Below are positions 1 through 7,945 of a stretch of DNA of 56,107 nt, one piece after another. Each line of letters opens with the position of its first letter. Positions within the stretch are counted from its first letter, which is position 1. This stretch comes from Hyphomicrobium_A sp964405975 (GTDB lineage Bacteria; Pseudomonadota; Alphaproteobacteria; Rhizobiales; Hyphomicrobiaceae), in NCBI GenBank assembly GCA_964405975.1, contig CAYOPW010000007.1, forward strand, positions 1 to 56,107, written 5' to 3'. A program made the translations under genes and the position numbers. A model generated the notes under the pieces. That model was given only the letters and a program-made list of their open reading frames with translations, ran no database searches and was not told where the DNA came from.

Positions 1-870
1 TGCTCGCTGATTGCCATTCTCACGACGTTCGGCATTGTGGCGTCGCTTCTTTATGAATCGCTACGCTTCTTTGACAAGGTTCCCGTCACCGAGTTTCTCA
101 CGGGCCTAAACTGGGAACCGCAAATAGCCATTCGCGAAGATCAAGTGACCGGAGGCGGGGCCTTCGGTGCTATTCCCGTCTTTGCGGGCACGCTCTTGAT
201 TGCGCTGATCGCAATGGCGGTTGCCACGCCCATTGGACTTTTCGCGGCGATTTACTTGACCGAGTATGCCTCGTCCAAGTTCCGCGCGGTTATAAAGCCC
301 ATTCTAGAGATACTCGCTGGTATTCCGACCGTCGTTTACGGCTTCTTTGCCGTGCTGACCGTGGCACCTGCGATACGCAACTTCGGTCAAGCTGTTGGCT
401 TCGATGTCGCTCCGAATAGTGCGCTGGTCGCCGGTGGCGTGATGGGAATCATGCTCATTCCCTTCATCTCGTCGTTGTCGGACGACGCGATCGCGGCCGT
501 GCCGCAGGCCATGCGCGACGGTTCTTATGCCCTAGGGGCGACCAAGGGGGAGACCACAACCAAAGTTCTCCTTCCCGCCGCGTTGCCAGGCATCATGGGC
601 GGTATCCTGCTCGCGGTTAGTCGCGCCATCGGCGAGACCATGATCGTCGTCATGGCCGCTGGCATCATAGCGTCGTTCACGTTCAATCCCTTCGAGCCGG
701 TTACAACGGTAACCGTACAAATCATGACGCTCTTGATCGGCGACACCGAGTTCGACAACCCGAAGACCTTGGCCGCATTCGCCTTGGGTCTGGTGCTGTT
801 TCTGGCCACGCTGCTTGTGAACGTTATTGCTTTGCGAATCGTACAAAAATATCGAGAGCAATATGAGTGA
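1..870 (+). CDS. pstC: Phosphate ABC transporter permease PstC (5' end outside window)
   Basis: Inner-membrane permease of the high-affinity phosphate importer PstSCAB; it forms the channel with PstA. The frame is open from base 1 and the first codons already encode a hydrophobic helix, so the gene starts upstream and only the last 289 residues are seen. Five hydrophobic segments and the cytoplasmic coupling (EAA) loop with the GATKGETTTKVLLP-type motif are visible, followed by the typical RAIGET stretch of Pst permeases. The stop at 868-870 overlaps the likely ATG of pstA (863), which suggests translational coupling. It is followed by pstA, pstB, phoU and phoB on the same strand, the classical Pho operon. 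Any Pho box would lie upstream of the window. Confidence 0.96.
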   Translation, partial: CSLIAILTTFGIVASLLYESLRFFDKVPVTEFLTGLNWEPQIAIREDQVTGGGAFGAIPVFAGTLLIALIAMAVATPIGLFAAIYLTEYASSKFRAVIKPILEILAGIPTVVYGFFAVLTVAPAIRNFGQAVGFDVAPNSALVAGGVMGIMLIPFISSLSDDAIAAVPQAMRDGSYALGATKGETTTKVLLPAALPGIMGGILLAVSRAIGETMIVVMAAGIIASFTFNPFEPVTTVTVQIMTLLIGDTEFDNPKTLAAFALGLVLFLATLLVNVIALRIVQKYREQYE

Positions 871-1894
871 CGGTATCGCTCAGGCGCCGGAAGTTCCCGC
901 GCGGGAGAGCCATTGGGGCTCGGATGCGGCCAAACGCCGTGTGCGCAGGCGCTATGGCGCTGACCGGCGACTGCAGATCTATGGGCTTGGCGCCATAGGA
1001 TTAGCCGTCGCTCTTCTTGGGATACTGTTTTCGTCGTTGCTCTTCTCAGGCTACGTGGCCTTCTTCACGACCAAGGTCGGCTTGAATATTTACCTCGATC
1101 CAAAGATCATCGACCAAGCCGACCCGGGAGCTGCCAACTATCGCAAGATGACGCGCAGCGCTTTTTTCGCCTACTTCCCCGAGGTGACAAGCCCAAAAGA
1201 GCGCCGACAGCTCGCTAAATTGCTAAGTCCCGGCGCAAAATATGTTGTGCGTGACTATGTTGTCGCTCATCCNNNNNNNNNNNNNNNNNNNNNNNNNNNN
1301 NNNNNNNNNNNNNNNNNNNNNNNNNNNNNNNNNNNNNNNNNNNNNNNNNNNNNNNNNNNNNNNNNNNNNNNNGCTGTGCCCTCAGTTGTATTCGGCTTGC
1401 TTGGCCTTGCGGTGTTCCTCAATGCTTTCGGCCTTCCTCGTTCGGCGCCGGTGGTGGGCGGCATTGTGCTCTCGCTCATGACGCTGCCAACGATTATCGT
1501 TGCGACGCGTGCAGCGCTGATGGCCGTTCCGCCGTCGATACGAGAAGGCGGCTATGGTGTCGGAGCGTCCAAGCATCAAGTCATGATGCATCACGTGCTG
1601 CCTTTGGCTATGCCGGGCATCCTGACCGGCACAATCATTGGTTTGGCCCGGGCGCTTGGTGAGACGGCGCCACTCTTGTTGATCGGGATGAATGCATTCA
1701 TACCCAGCATCGAGAACATGGGACTTATGCAACCGGCTATGGCGCTGCCAACGCAAATCTTTTCCTGGGCCGACAGTCCAGAAAGAGGGTTCGTGAGCCG
1801 CACGTCGGCAGCGATTCTTATACTGCTGGCCTTCTTGATTATAATGAATGCAATTGCGGTCTTCCTTCGGCACCGGTCAGAGCGCAAGTGGTAA
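863..1894 (+). CDS. pstA: Phosphate ABC transporter permease PstA (interrupted by an assembly gap)
   Basis: Second permease of the Pst phosphate importer. I chose the ATG at 863, eight bases inside the end of pstC; a TTG at 827 would add 12 residues with no support. The N-terminal 136 residues hold one membrane helix and a periplasmic stretch. A 100-N gap (1273-1372) follows, then the PSVVFGLLGLAVF segment, the EAA loop (YGVGASKHQ) and the RALGETAPLL motif of PstA. The frame stays open across the Ns, but the visible 343 codons (34 unknown) are shorter than the roughly 420-440 residues I would expect of this alphaproteobacterial form. The gap therefore probably hides more than 100 bases, including the first helices of the permease domain. 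The gene is probably intact in the organism. Confidence 0.93.
   Translation: MSDGIAQAPEVPARESHWGSDAAKRRVRRRYGADRRLQIYGLGAIGLAVALLGILFSSLLFSGYVAFFTTKVGLNIYLDPKIIDQADPGAANYRKMTRSAFFAYFPEVTSPKERRQLAKLLSPGAKYVVRDYVVAHXXXXXXXXXXXXXXXXXXXXXXXXXXXXXXXXXXAVPSVVFGLLGLAVFLNAFGLPRSAPVVGGIVLSLMTLPTIIVATRAALMAVPPSIREGGYGVGASKHQVMMHHVLPLAMPGILTGTIIGLARALGETAPLLLIGMNAFIPSIENMGLMQPAMALPTQIFSWADSPERGFVSRTSAAILILLAFLIIMNAIAVFLRHRSERKW
1273..1372. other. Assembly gap (100 N) inside pstA
   Basis: A run of exactly 100 N, the usual placeholder for a gap of unknown size. The bases on either side do not repeat each other, so real sequence is missing here. The missing part belongs to the start of the PstA membrane domain. 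Confidence 0.99.
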
Positions 1895-1921
1895 TGGGAT
1901 GTGGAAGATGGAGCCTCTGCA

Positions 1922-2892
1922 ATGAATGAGCAGTCCAGGCCTTTTGAAATGGCCTTAGGCCAATCGGGATCGGCGACAAACGACTACAAAGTCACAAGTC
2001 GTAGGGTGTCGGTCTTCTATGGTCAGAAGCAGGCGCTTTTCGATGTTGACTTGGACGTTCCCGATAGGGCTGTCACGGCGCTCATTGGGCCATCAGGTTG
2101 CGGCAAGTCGACATTTTTGCGCTGTCTCAATCGCATGAACGACACCATTCCCGAATGCCGCGTTACGGGCGAGATCATGGTCGATGGCAAGGACATTCAT
2201 GATCCCGATCTCGATGTCGTGGAACTGCGCGGACGCGTGGGAATGGTATTTCAAAAGCCAAATCCGTTTCCGAAATCGATCTACGACAATATTGCATATG
2301 GCCCGCGCATCCACGGATTGGCGCGCTCAAAGGCCGATTTAGAAGAGATCGTGATAACGAGCCTGGAGAAAGCTGGTCTGTTGTCAGAGGTCAAGGATCG
2401 CATTCACGAGCCGGGTACGGGTCTGTCCGGCGGCCAACAGCAGAGGCTCTGCATCGCTCGCGCGATTGCGGTGAATCCCGAGCTGATTTTGATGGATGAG
2501 CCTTGCTCTGCTCTCGATCCGATAGCCACCGCCAGGATTGAGGAGCTGATCGACGAGTTGAAGACGAACTATTGCATCGTCATTGTCACGCACTCGATGC
2601 AACAAGCGGCCCGTGTTTCTCAGCGCACGGCGTTCTTTCATCTAGGCATTNNNNNNNNNNNNNNNNNNNNNNNNNNNNNNNNNNNNNNNNNNNNNNNNNN
2701 NNNNNNNNNNNNNNNNNNNNNNNNNNNNNNNNNNNNNNNNNNNNNNNNNNGATGCAACAAGCGGCCCGTGTTTCTCAGCGCACGGCGTTCTTTCATCTAG
2801 GCATTGTCGTCGAGGAAGGTTCAACCGCCGATATCTTCACCAACCCCTCAGACAAGCGGACACAGGACTACATCACGGGACGGTTTGGCTAA
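1922..2892 (+). CDS. pstB: Phosphate ABC transporter ATP-binding protein PstB (split by a scaffold artefact)
   Basis: ATPase that powers phosphate import through PstC/PstA. Walker A (GPSGCGKST), signature (LSGGQQQRL), Walker B with D-loop (LILMDEPCSALDP) and the H-loop histidine (VTHSMQ) are all present. The ATG at 1922 has GGAG eight bases upstream; a GTG at 1901 is possible. The frame appears to break at a 100-N gap (2651-2750), but the 55 bases before the gap are repeated exactly after it. Removing the Ns and one copy (155 bases) restores one continuous frame ending at the TAA at 2890-2892. That gives 271 residues, the normal length. The apparent frameshift is therefore not biological. Confidence 0.96.
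2596..2650 (+). repeat. 55-bp contig-end duplication, copy 1
   Basis: These 55 bases are identical to 2751-2805, with only the N gap between them. The copy ends exactly at the gap and the second begins exactly after it, as happens when two overlapping contigs are scaffolded without being merged. Both copies enter at the third codon position of the same pstB codon. Confidence 0.97.
2651..2750. other. Assembly gap (100 N) inside pstB, false gap
   Basis: Placeholder of exactly 100 N between two identical 55-bp ends. The true gap length is negative (the contigs overlap by 55 bp), so no sequence is missing. Confidence 0.97.
2751..2805 (+). repeat. 55-bp contig-end duplication, copy 2
   Basis: Exact repeat of 2596-2650 across the N gap. 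It continues in frame into the last 28 codons of pstB. Joining the copies gives a standard PstB C-terminus ending in GRFG. Confidence 0.97.
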
Positions 2893-2939
2893 TGAGGTTC
2901 TCGTCCCCCTTTGCCAAGCCGCGACCTCAAGGAGAGCCC

Positions 2940-3650
2940 ATGAACGAGCACACCGTAAAATCCTATGAGGAAGAACTTGCATTGCTCGACAAGAAGATCG
3001 CGCAGATGGGCGGTCTTGCCGAGCAATTGCTTGGGCGCTCGTTGGAGGCGCTCGAGCGGCGTGATCCCAATCTCGCCGAGGACGTTGTTCAGTCGGATCG
3101 CGCAATCGACGATTTGGAGCGCGAGATCGAAGAGCAGGTTATTTCCATGGTGGCACGACGGCAGCCGATGGCGAACGATCTTCGCCTTATCATTGGTGCG
3201 CTGCGCATCACCACCGATCTTGAGCGCGTTGGCGACCTCGCCAAGAACATCGCCAAGCGTTCGCTTGCCATTGCTGATGAAGTGCATCCCAAGCCATTGA
3301 TGACGGGCATCCGCCATATGGTGGAGCTTGCTCTGCATCAGCTCAAAGAGGTGCTCGACGCTTATAGCGAACGCGACGCAGAGAAGGCCCTCGCGGTCTG
3401 GCGCAACGACGCACAGATTGACGCCATGTACAACTCGTTGTTCCGCGAACTCTTGACCTACATGATGGAAGATCCGCGCAACATCGGGATCTCAACGCAT
3501 CTGCTGTTCGGTGCCAAGAACATTGAGCGAGTGGGCGACCACACCACCAATATCGCGGAGACTGTTCACTACCTCGTTCGCGGTTTCAATATCACCGACG
3601 ACCGACCGAAAGATGATCAGACCAGTTCAACCCTTATTTCTGGTAGCTGA
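2940..3650 (+). CDS. phoU: Phosphate transport system regulator PhoU
   Basis: Cytoplasmic negative regulator that links the Pst transporter to PhoR/PhoB signalling. I chose the ATG at 2940 because AAGGAGA lies just upstream and the 236-residue product has the family length. The in-frame ATG at 2892 overlapping the pstB stop would add 16 unlikely residues. The protein is helical and shows the two tandem PhoU repeats, each with an ERVGD-type metal-binding motif: LERVGDLAKNIA in the first half and IERVGDHTTNIAE in the second. It lies between pstB and phoB on the same strand, as in most alphaproteobacteria. No phoR is visible, so the sensor kinase is probably upstream of the window or elsewhere. 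Confidence 0.97.
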   Translation: MNEHTVKSYEEELALLDKKIAQMGGLAEQLLGRSLEALERRDPNLAEDVVQSDRAIDDLEREIEEQVISMVARRQPMANDLRLIIGALRITTDLERVGDLAKNIAKRSLAIADEVHPKPLMTGIRHMVELALHQLKEVLDAYSERDAEKALAVWRNDAQIDAMYNSLFRELLTYMMEDPRNIGISTHLLFGAKNIERVGDHTTNIAETVHYLVRGFNITDDRPKDDQTSSTLISGS

Positions 3651-3676
3651 TCCCAAAAGGAGGGTTCGCAATCGGT

Positions 3677-4372
3677 ATGTCTGCCAAAATACTGGTCGTC
3701 GAGGATGAAGCGCCATTGGCGGAAATGCTCCGCTACAATCTAGAGTCAGAGGGCTTCCGTGTTGCGCACGCCGAGACGGGCGAGGAAGCGCTCATCCTAT
3801 TGGATGAGGAGCGTCCCGACCTTGTGGTGCTCGATTGGATGCTGCCAGGGGTGTCGGGCATTGAACTGTGTCGGCGCCTTCGCTCCAAGACGGACTCGCG
3901 GAGCGTTCCCATCATCATGCTGACGGCGCGCGGAGAGGAAAGCGACCGCATACGCGGCCTGTCCACGGGCGCTGACGACTACGTTACCAAGCCATTCTCG
4001 TTGCCCGAACTGATGGCGCGCGTGAAGGCGATCTTGCGGCGAACCGCGCCTCGACGCATGGCCGAGGTTCTTAAGATCGGCGATATCGAGCTTGATCGCG
4101 CGGCCCATAAGGTTAACCGTGGTCTGCGCCAAGTGCGCCTCGGCCCCACGGAATTCCGCCTGTTGGAGTTTCTTATGGAAAGCTCTGGCCGGGTGCTGTC
4201 GCGCACGCAGCTTCTCGATGGCGTGTGGGGGCGTGATGCTTTTGTCGATGAGCGCACGGTTGACGTCCACATCGGCCGCTTGCGCAAGGCGCTGATTCGC
4301 GGCAACGAACGTGATCCCATCCGCACCGTGCGCAGTGCGGGCTATGTGTTTGGCGATTCCGCCGACGCCTGA
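3677..4372 (+). CDS. phoB: Phosphate regulon response regulator PhoB
   Basis: OmpR-family transcription factor activated by phosphorylation under phosphate limitation. The 231-residue protein has an N-terminal receiver domain with the acidic pair at residues 10-11, phosphoacceptor Asp53 (VLDWMLPG), Thr83 and Lys105. A winged-helix DNA-binding domain runs from about residue 128 to the end (motifs RTVDVHIGRLRKAL and IRTVRSAGYVF). An AAAAGGAGGG stretch lies about 13 bases before the ATG. It is 26 bases behind phoU and closes the operon; the hairpin at 4464-4496 lies about 90 bases downstream. Confidence 0.97.
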   Translation: MSAKILVVEDEAPLAEMLRYNLESEGFRVAHAETGEEALILLDEERPDLVVLDWMLPGVSGIELCRRLRSKTDSRSVPIIMLTARGEESDRIRGLSTGADDYVTKPFSLPELMARVKAILRRTAPRRMAEVLKIGDIELDRAAHKVNRGLRQVRLGPTEFRLLEFLMESSGRVLSRTQLLDGVWGRDAFVDERTVDVHIGRLRKALIRGNERDPIRTVRSAGYVFGDSADA

Positions 4373-4463
4373 CCGCTGGTCCACAGGGCAACTTGAGGGT
4401 TGGCATATCGAAACGGGATCTAACGAACGGGCTGTCGCCGCTCGCTTGGCACCGACAAAAAGA

Positions 4464-4496
4464 AAGGCCGGACGCCTCTTTGAGGTGTCCGGCCTT
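4464..4496 (-). terminator. Intrinsic terminator between phoB and gcrA
   Basis: Two 15-base arms (4464-4478 and 4482-4496) pair almost perfectly around a 3-base loop, with one G-T pair. Read on the - strand the stem is followed by CTTTCTTTTTG, a T-rich tract, so it should end gcrA transcription. On the + strand no T-run follows, but the hairpin sits in the convergent region and may also slow phoB transcripts. Confidence 0.85.
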
Positions 4497-4543
4497 CTCC
4501 CCCGCTGCCGTTGTCGTTTCCGACACGGCCAACTGTTGACCCA

Positions 4544-5095
4544 TTAGGAGTCCGCAGGCTCCTTGGTTGCCGACGCTGGTGCGAGCGCGGCTTGCGCTGG
4601 CTGACTAACCCCGCGCTCGCGCCGCCGCGTTTGTGGCGGCTGGAACGCCCTTCGCGCGTGAAATTCACAATAGGGCAGGCCTGGTACTTTGTTTTTGCCG
4701 CAGAAGTGGAATTCGGGGTTCTGCGGGTCGCCGATCGGCCAGCGGCACGTAGCTTCGGTCAGTGTTTGAATGGATTTGCGTTCCGCAATTGGGATATCCA
4801 GTTCCTCCGTCGGCGGGGAATAGGCGTCGGTCTCCGCGTTATAGAGCGCGCGTAGAGCTGGATTGCCGATCGTCGCGTACCGCGACTTTGCCATGCGCTT
4901 GGCGGCCATGCGTTGGCGCGGGCGGTGACTCTTCATACGAGAAGTTGTGGCGCGGCCAGAAAGGCCAAGTCTGTGAACTTTGCCTATAACTGCGTTGCGG
5001 CTGACACTGCCGAGACGTCCGGCAATTTGGCTCGCGCTCAAACCTTCGGCCCAGAGCTTTTTCAAAAGCTCCACGCGATCATCCGTCCAAGCCAT
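4544..5095 (-). CDS. gcrA: Cell-cycle regulator GcrA
   Basis: GcrA is an alphaproteobacterial sigma70-associated regulator that activates promoters carrying CcrM-methylated GANTC sites. This 183-residue protein opens with the diagnostic MAWTDDRVELLKKLW and the helix-turn-helix GLSASQIAGRLG ... SRNAVIGKVHRLGL. A basic linker follows (about residues 50-75). The C-terminal half carries a CRWPIGDP motif and a cluster of Cys/His residues (HFCGKNKVPGLPYCEFHARRAF) that forms the conserved RNA-polymerase-contact region. AGGAG seven bases before the ATG supports the start. It is a single-gene unit, convergent with phoB and divergent from argD. Confidence 0.97.
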   Translation of the reverse strand: MAWTDDRVELLKKLWAEGLSASQIAGRLGSVSRNAVIGKVHRLGLSGRATTSRMKSHRPRQRMAAKRMAKSRYATIGNPALRALYNAETDAYSPPTEELDIPIAERKSIQTLTEATCRWPIGDPQNPEFHFCGKNKVPGLPYCEFHARRAFQPPQTRRRERGVSQPAQAALAPASATKEPADS

Positions 5096-5617
5096 CTATT
5101 CGCTCCTGAACATCGGGCGAGCGCGCAATTAGGCGCACGCCGATTGACATTCGGTGCAGACAGGGGCTCTGCGCGGCCGGGCATACGAGACACCACGCAC
5201 GCGACATACCGCCGGTCTGACCGGTCTACGGACGCTTCACTGGAAGGGAACGCGAGGAGACTAAAACGCCCCGGACGCTGGGGGAGCGAACGGCTCCACC
5301 TGGTGCGCTTCGGGCTACGCGGCGAGTGTGGCAGCGAGTGCCACATCTCGGGGCCCGACAAGGCAAACCTACAACAGCTCGAATTGAGCCTACAAGATCA
5401 GTGACCTGGGTGGGGCCCCATTGCCTGGGAAAGGTGATATATTCGCAACATGCAACTTCCAGCATTCCCGTCTTTCGGGTTGGCATGATTTCGCGAGGTC
5501 GCAGATCGCTGACCATGGACTTGTCATACAACCCGTCAACCCAAGCGCCGCAAACAAGATCGCCACGCACAGGCTAAATTGCCGGCAACAGAGCGACTTT
5601 AAGCCTGTGGTGGCGCG

Positions 5618-5646
5618 TTGACAGGCCCCCGGTGCACGCGTATCAC
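5618..5646 (+). promoter_or_regulatory. Predicted sigma70 promoter for argD
   Basis: A perfect -35 TTGACA at 5618-5623, a 17-base spacer and TATCAC at 5641-5646 (4 of 6 matches to TATAAT) lie 78 bases before the chosen argD start. Transcription would begin near 5652-5654. Confidence 0.5.
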
Positions 5647-5659
5647 CAACGGCTTGCGG

Positions 5660-5688
5660 GCCGCCGAGCAAGGCGGCTCTTTTGATTT
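5660..5688 (+). terminator. Leader hairpin with T-rich tail upstream of argD
   Basis: GCCGCC (5660-5665) and GGCGGC (5672-5677) form a 6-bp stem with a 6-base loop, followed by TCTTTTGATTT. It resembles a small intrinsic terminator. It may end an upstream transcript or act as a leader attenuator of the argD operon, and lies very close to the predicted start site. Confidence 0.4.
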
Positions 5689-5723
5689 CATACGTTTGGT
5701 TCGCTGCACAGGGATGGGCGCCG

Positions 5724-6965
5724 ATGTCCGCTTCCTTGGCGGCTTCGGAGCCCAAGACGAAGGCCGCCCCAACAACCGCCCCGTCGCCGGCCGTGATGGC
5801 GACTTACGCACGCCACGATCTCGTCTTTGAGCGGGGCGAGGGCGCTTGGCTAATGACCAGCGCGGGCGATCGCTATCTCGACTTCGGTTCAGGAATCGCC
5901 GTCAATGTGCTGGGCCACGCCCACCCGCGCCTGGTTGCTGCCCTTACCGAGCAGGCCAATAAGCTGTGGCACACCTCGAACCTTTACCGGGTTACCGGCC
6001 AAGAACGGCTCGCTGAACGCCTCGTCGCAGCGACGTTTGCCGATCGGGCTTTCTTCTGCAACTCGGGCGCGGAGGCCTGCGAGGCTGCGATCAAAGCCGC
6101 ACGGCGCTATCACTATGTGTCCGGTCAGCCTGAGCGTTGGCGCACCATCACGTTTGAGGGCGCATTTCACGGCCGTACGCTTGCCACCATTTCGGCTGGT
6201 GGCAATGCAAAGCACCTGGAAGGTTTCGGTCCGCCGACCGAGGGATTTGACCATGTGCCCTTCGCCGATATTGCCGCCGTGGAACAAGCGGTTGGACCTG
6301 AGACGGGCGCCGTCATGATTGAGCCCGTCCAGGGCGAGGGTGGCATCAACGTCGCTCCGGCCGAGTTCCTACGCGGCCTGCGCGAGCTGTGTGATCAGCA
6401 TGGCTTGCTCTTGATCCTCGACGAAGTGCAGTCGGGCATGGGCCGCACCGGCAAGCTCTTTGCGCATGAATGGGCCGGTATCGCGCCTGACCTTATGGCC
6501 ATCGCCAAAGGGATTGGTGGCGGGTTTCCGCTCGGTGCCTTGTTGGCCACCGAGGATGCCGCAAAGGGCCTGACCGCCGGTACGCATGGGTCGACCTTTG
6601 GCGGCAATCCCCTTGCTACTGCTGTCGGCAATACTGTGCTCGATGCGGTGCTGGAGGCAGGCTTCCTCAACGCGGTGCAGGGAAAAGCACTTCGATTGAA
6701 ACAAATCCTAGCCGGCATCGCAGATCAGCACGCCGACATCGTAGAAGAGGTTCGCGGCCAGGGGCTCATCATGGGCATCAAGCTTAAGAATGTGCAGGTT
6801 GCCGATGTTGTTAAGGCAGCCGTCAAAGAGAACCTGCTCGTGGTGGGCGCGGCTGACAACGTTGTTCGTCTTCTTCCTCCCCTCAATATCGAGGACGAGG
6901 AAATTGCGGACGCCGGCGAGCGGCTGTCGCGTGCCCTCGACAGCGCGGCGAGCGCCGCATCTTGA
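5724..6965 (+). CDS. argD: Acetylornithine aminotransferase ArgD
   Basis: Pyridoxal-phosphate enzyme that makes N-acetylornithine from N-acetylglutamate semialdehyde in arginine synthesis; homologues often also serve as succinyl-DAP aminotransferase in the lysine route. Fold-type I features are clear: NSGAEACEAAIKAAR (about 113), the cofactor-binding aspartate in ILDEVQ (Asp233) and the Schiff-base lysine in AIAKGIGGGFPLGA (Lys262). The ATG at 5724 gives 413 residues and follows a purine-rich stretch; an ATG at 5796 is the shortest alternative. argF begins 32 bases after its end. Since dapD and dapE lie in the same window, a dual role in DAP synthesis is an inference worth keeping. Confidence 0.96.
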   Translation: MSASLAASEPKTKAAPTTAPSPAVMATYARHDLVFERGEGAWLMTSAGDRYLDFGSGIAVNVLGHAHPRLVAALTEQANKLWHTSNLYRVTGQERLAERLVAATFADRAFFCNSGAEACEAAIKAARRYHYVSGQPERWRTITFEGAFHGRTLATISAGGNAKHLEGFGPPTEGFDHVPFADIAAVEQAVGPETGAVMIEPVQGEGGINVAPAEFLRGLRELCDQHGLLLILDEVQSGMGRTGKLFAHEWAGIAPDLMAIAKGIGGGFPLGALLATEDAAKGLTAGTHGSTFGGNPLATAVGNTVLDAVLEAGFLNAVQGKALRLKQILAGIADQHADIVEEVRGQGLIMGIKLKNVQVADVVKAAVKENLLVVGAADNVVRLLPPLNIEDEEIADAGERLSRALDSAASAAS

Positions 6966-6997
6966 CACTCATCTCCACTAGAGCCGGCCGGACCGCT

Positions 6998-7945
6998 ATG
7001 GCCCCAACAATGCAACTTTCTTCGTCGCCAAAGCATTTTCTCGATCTCGATGCGCTCGATGCCAAGGCGCTGCGCCATATCATCGATACTGCGCACGCCA
7101 TGAAGCGCGCAGGCAAGCGCGTCCCGGCGAAGATGCAGCCCGACGGTATCGATGAAGCTGTTCTGGTCACGATCTTCGAGAAGCCGTCGACGCGCACGCG
7201 CATCTCGTTCGATGTGGCCATGCGCCAGCTCGGCGGCCAAACGCTATCGCTCAATCATACCGACCTTCAGATCGGTCGTGGCGAGTCGGTGGCCGATACC
7301 GCGCGCGTGCTGTCGCGTTATGTGGACGCGATCGTGCTCCGGGCCAACGCGCACGCAACCTTGCTAGAACTTGCGCGTCATGCCTCCGTTCCTGTGATCA
7401 ACGGTCTTACCGATAGAAGTCACCCCTGCCAGGTCATGGCCGACGTCCTCACATTCGAGGAGCGCGTAGGTCACATAAAAGGTCGTGTGATCGCTTGGGT
7501 GGGTGATGGAAACAACGTGGCTGCTTCCTGGATGCACGCCGCGGTACGCTTTGGCTTTGAGCTTCGCATCGCGTGTCCCGACGAGCTGGCTCCCGAGCAA
7601 TCAGTTGTCGACTGGGTAGCGCGGGAGAAGGGCGCTGTATCTATCGGGAGCGATGCCAAACAGGCGGTGCGCGGCGCTGATTGCGTCGTGACAGACACGT
7701 GGGTGTCGATGGGACAGACCGATGCCGAGTGGCGTAAGAAGACCTTGAAGCCCTTTGCAGTCGATGCCCAGCTCATGAGCCAAGCGGCGCCGGGCGCAAT
7801 CTTCATGCATTGCCTTCCAGCCTACCGTGGCCACGAGGTGTCTGCAGACGTCATCGATGGCCCGCAGTCCGTCGTGTTCGATGAGGCAGAAAACCGTCTT
7901 CACGCGCAAAAGGCCATTCTCGCTTGGTGCCTTGGAGCAGGTTAG
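6998..7945 (+). CDS. argF: Ornithine carbamoyltransferase ArgF
   Basis: Makes citrulline from ornithine and carbamoyl phosphate in the arginine pathway. The carbamoyl-phosphate loop STRTR (residues 64-68), the second-site motif HPCQ and the catalytic HCLP motif near residue 273 identify it as an OTCase. I chose the ATG at 6998 (315 residues); the frame is open upstream to a TTG at 6962 that would overlap argD by four bases. The hslO start codon directly follows its stop codon, so the two are probably coupled. Confidence 0.96.
   Translation: MAPTMQLSSSPKHFLDLDALDAKALRHIIDTAHAMKRAGKRVPAKMQPDGIDEAVLVTIFEKPSTRTRISFDVAMRQLGGQTLSLNHTDLQIGRGESVADTARVLSRYVDAIVLRANAHATLLELARHASVPVINGLTDRSHPCQVMADVLTFEERVGHIKGRVIAWVGDGNNVAASWMHAAVRFGFELRIACPDELAPEQSVVDWVAREKGAVSIGSDAKQAVRGADCVVTDTWVSMGQTDAEWRKKTLKPFAVDAQLMSQAAPGAIFMHCLPAYRGHEVSADVIDGPQSVVFDEAENRLHAQKAILAWCLGAG

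Larger units (their letters stand above)
5096..5723. other. Intergenic region between gcrA and argD
   Basis: 628 bases without a convincing gene. A 13-bp palindrome (CCGGTC-T-GACCGG, 5212-5224) lies about 120 bp upstream of gcrA. A promoter-like TTGACA (5618-5623), 17-bp spacer and TATCAC (5641-5646) point toward argD, followed by a short GC hairpin and T-rich run (5660-5688). No GANTC site was found by eye. Short frames on both strands lack ribosome-binding sites. Confidence 0.6.

Noticed and set aside
2751..2800. Alternative end of pstB reading CNKRPVFLSARR
   Set aside because: Frame created by the N gap and duplicated contig end; removing the artefact gives the standard C-terminus.
5390..5566. 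Minus-strand frame with lipobox-like LTGC before argD
   Set aside because: No ATG, and the GTG start lacks both a ribosome-binding site and basic residues before the hydrophobic stretch; probably chance.
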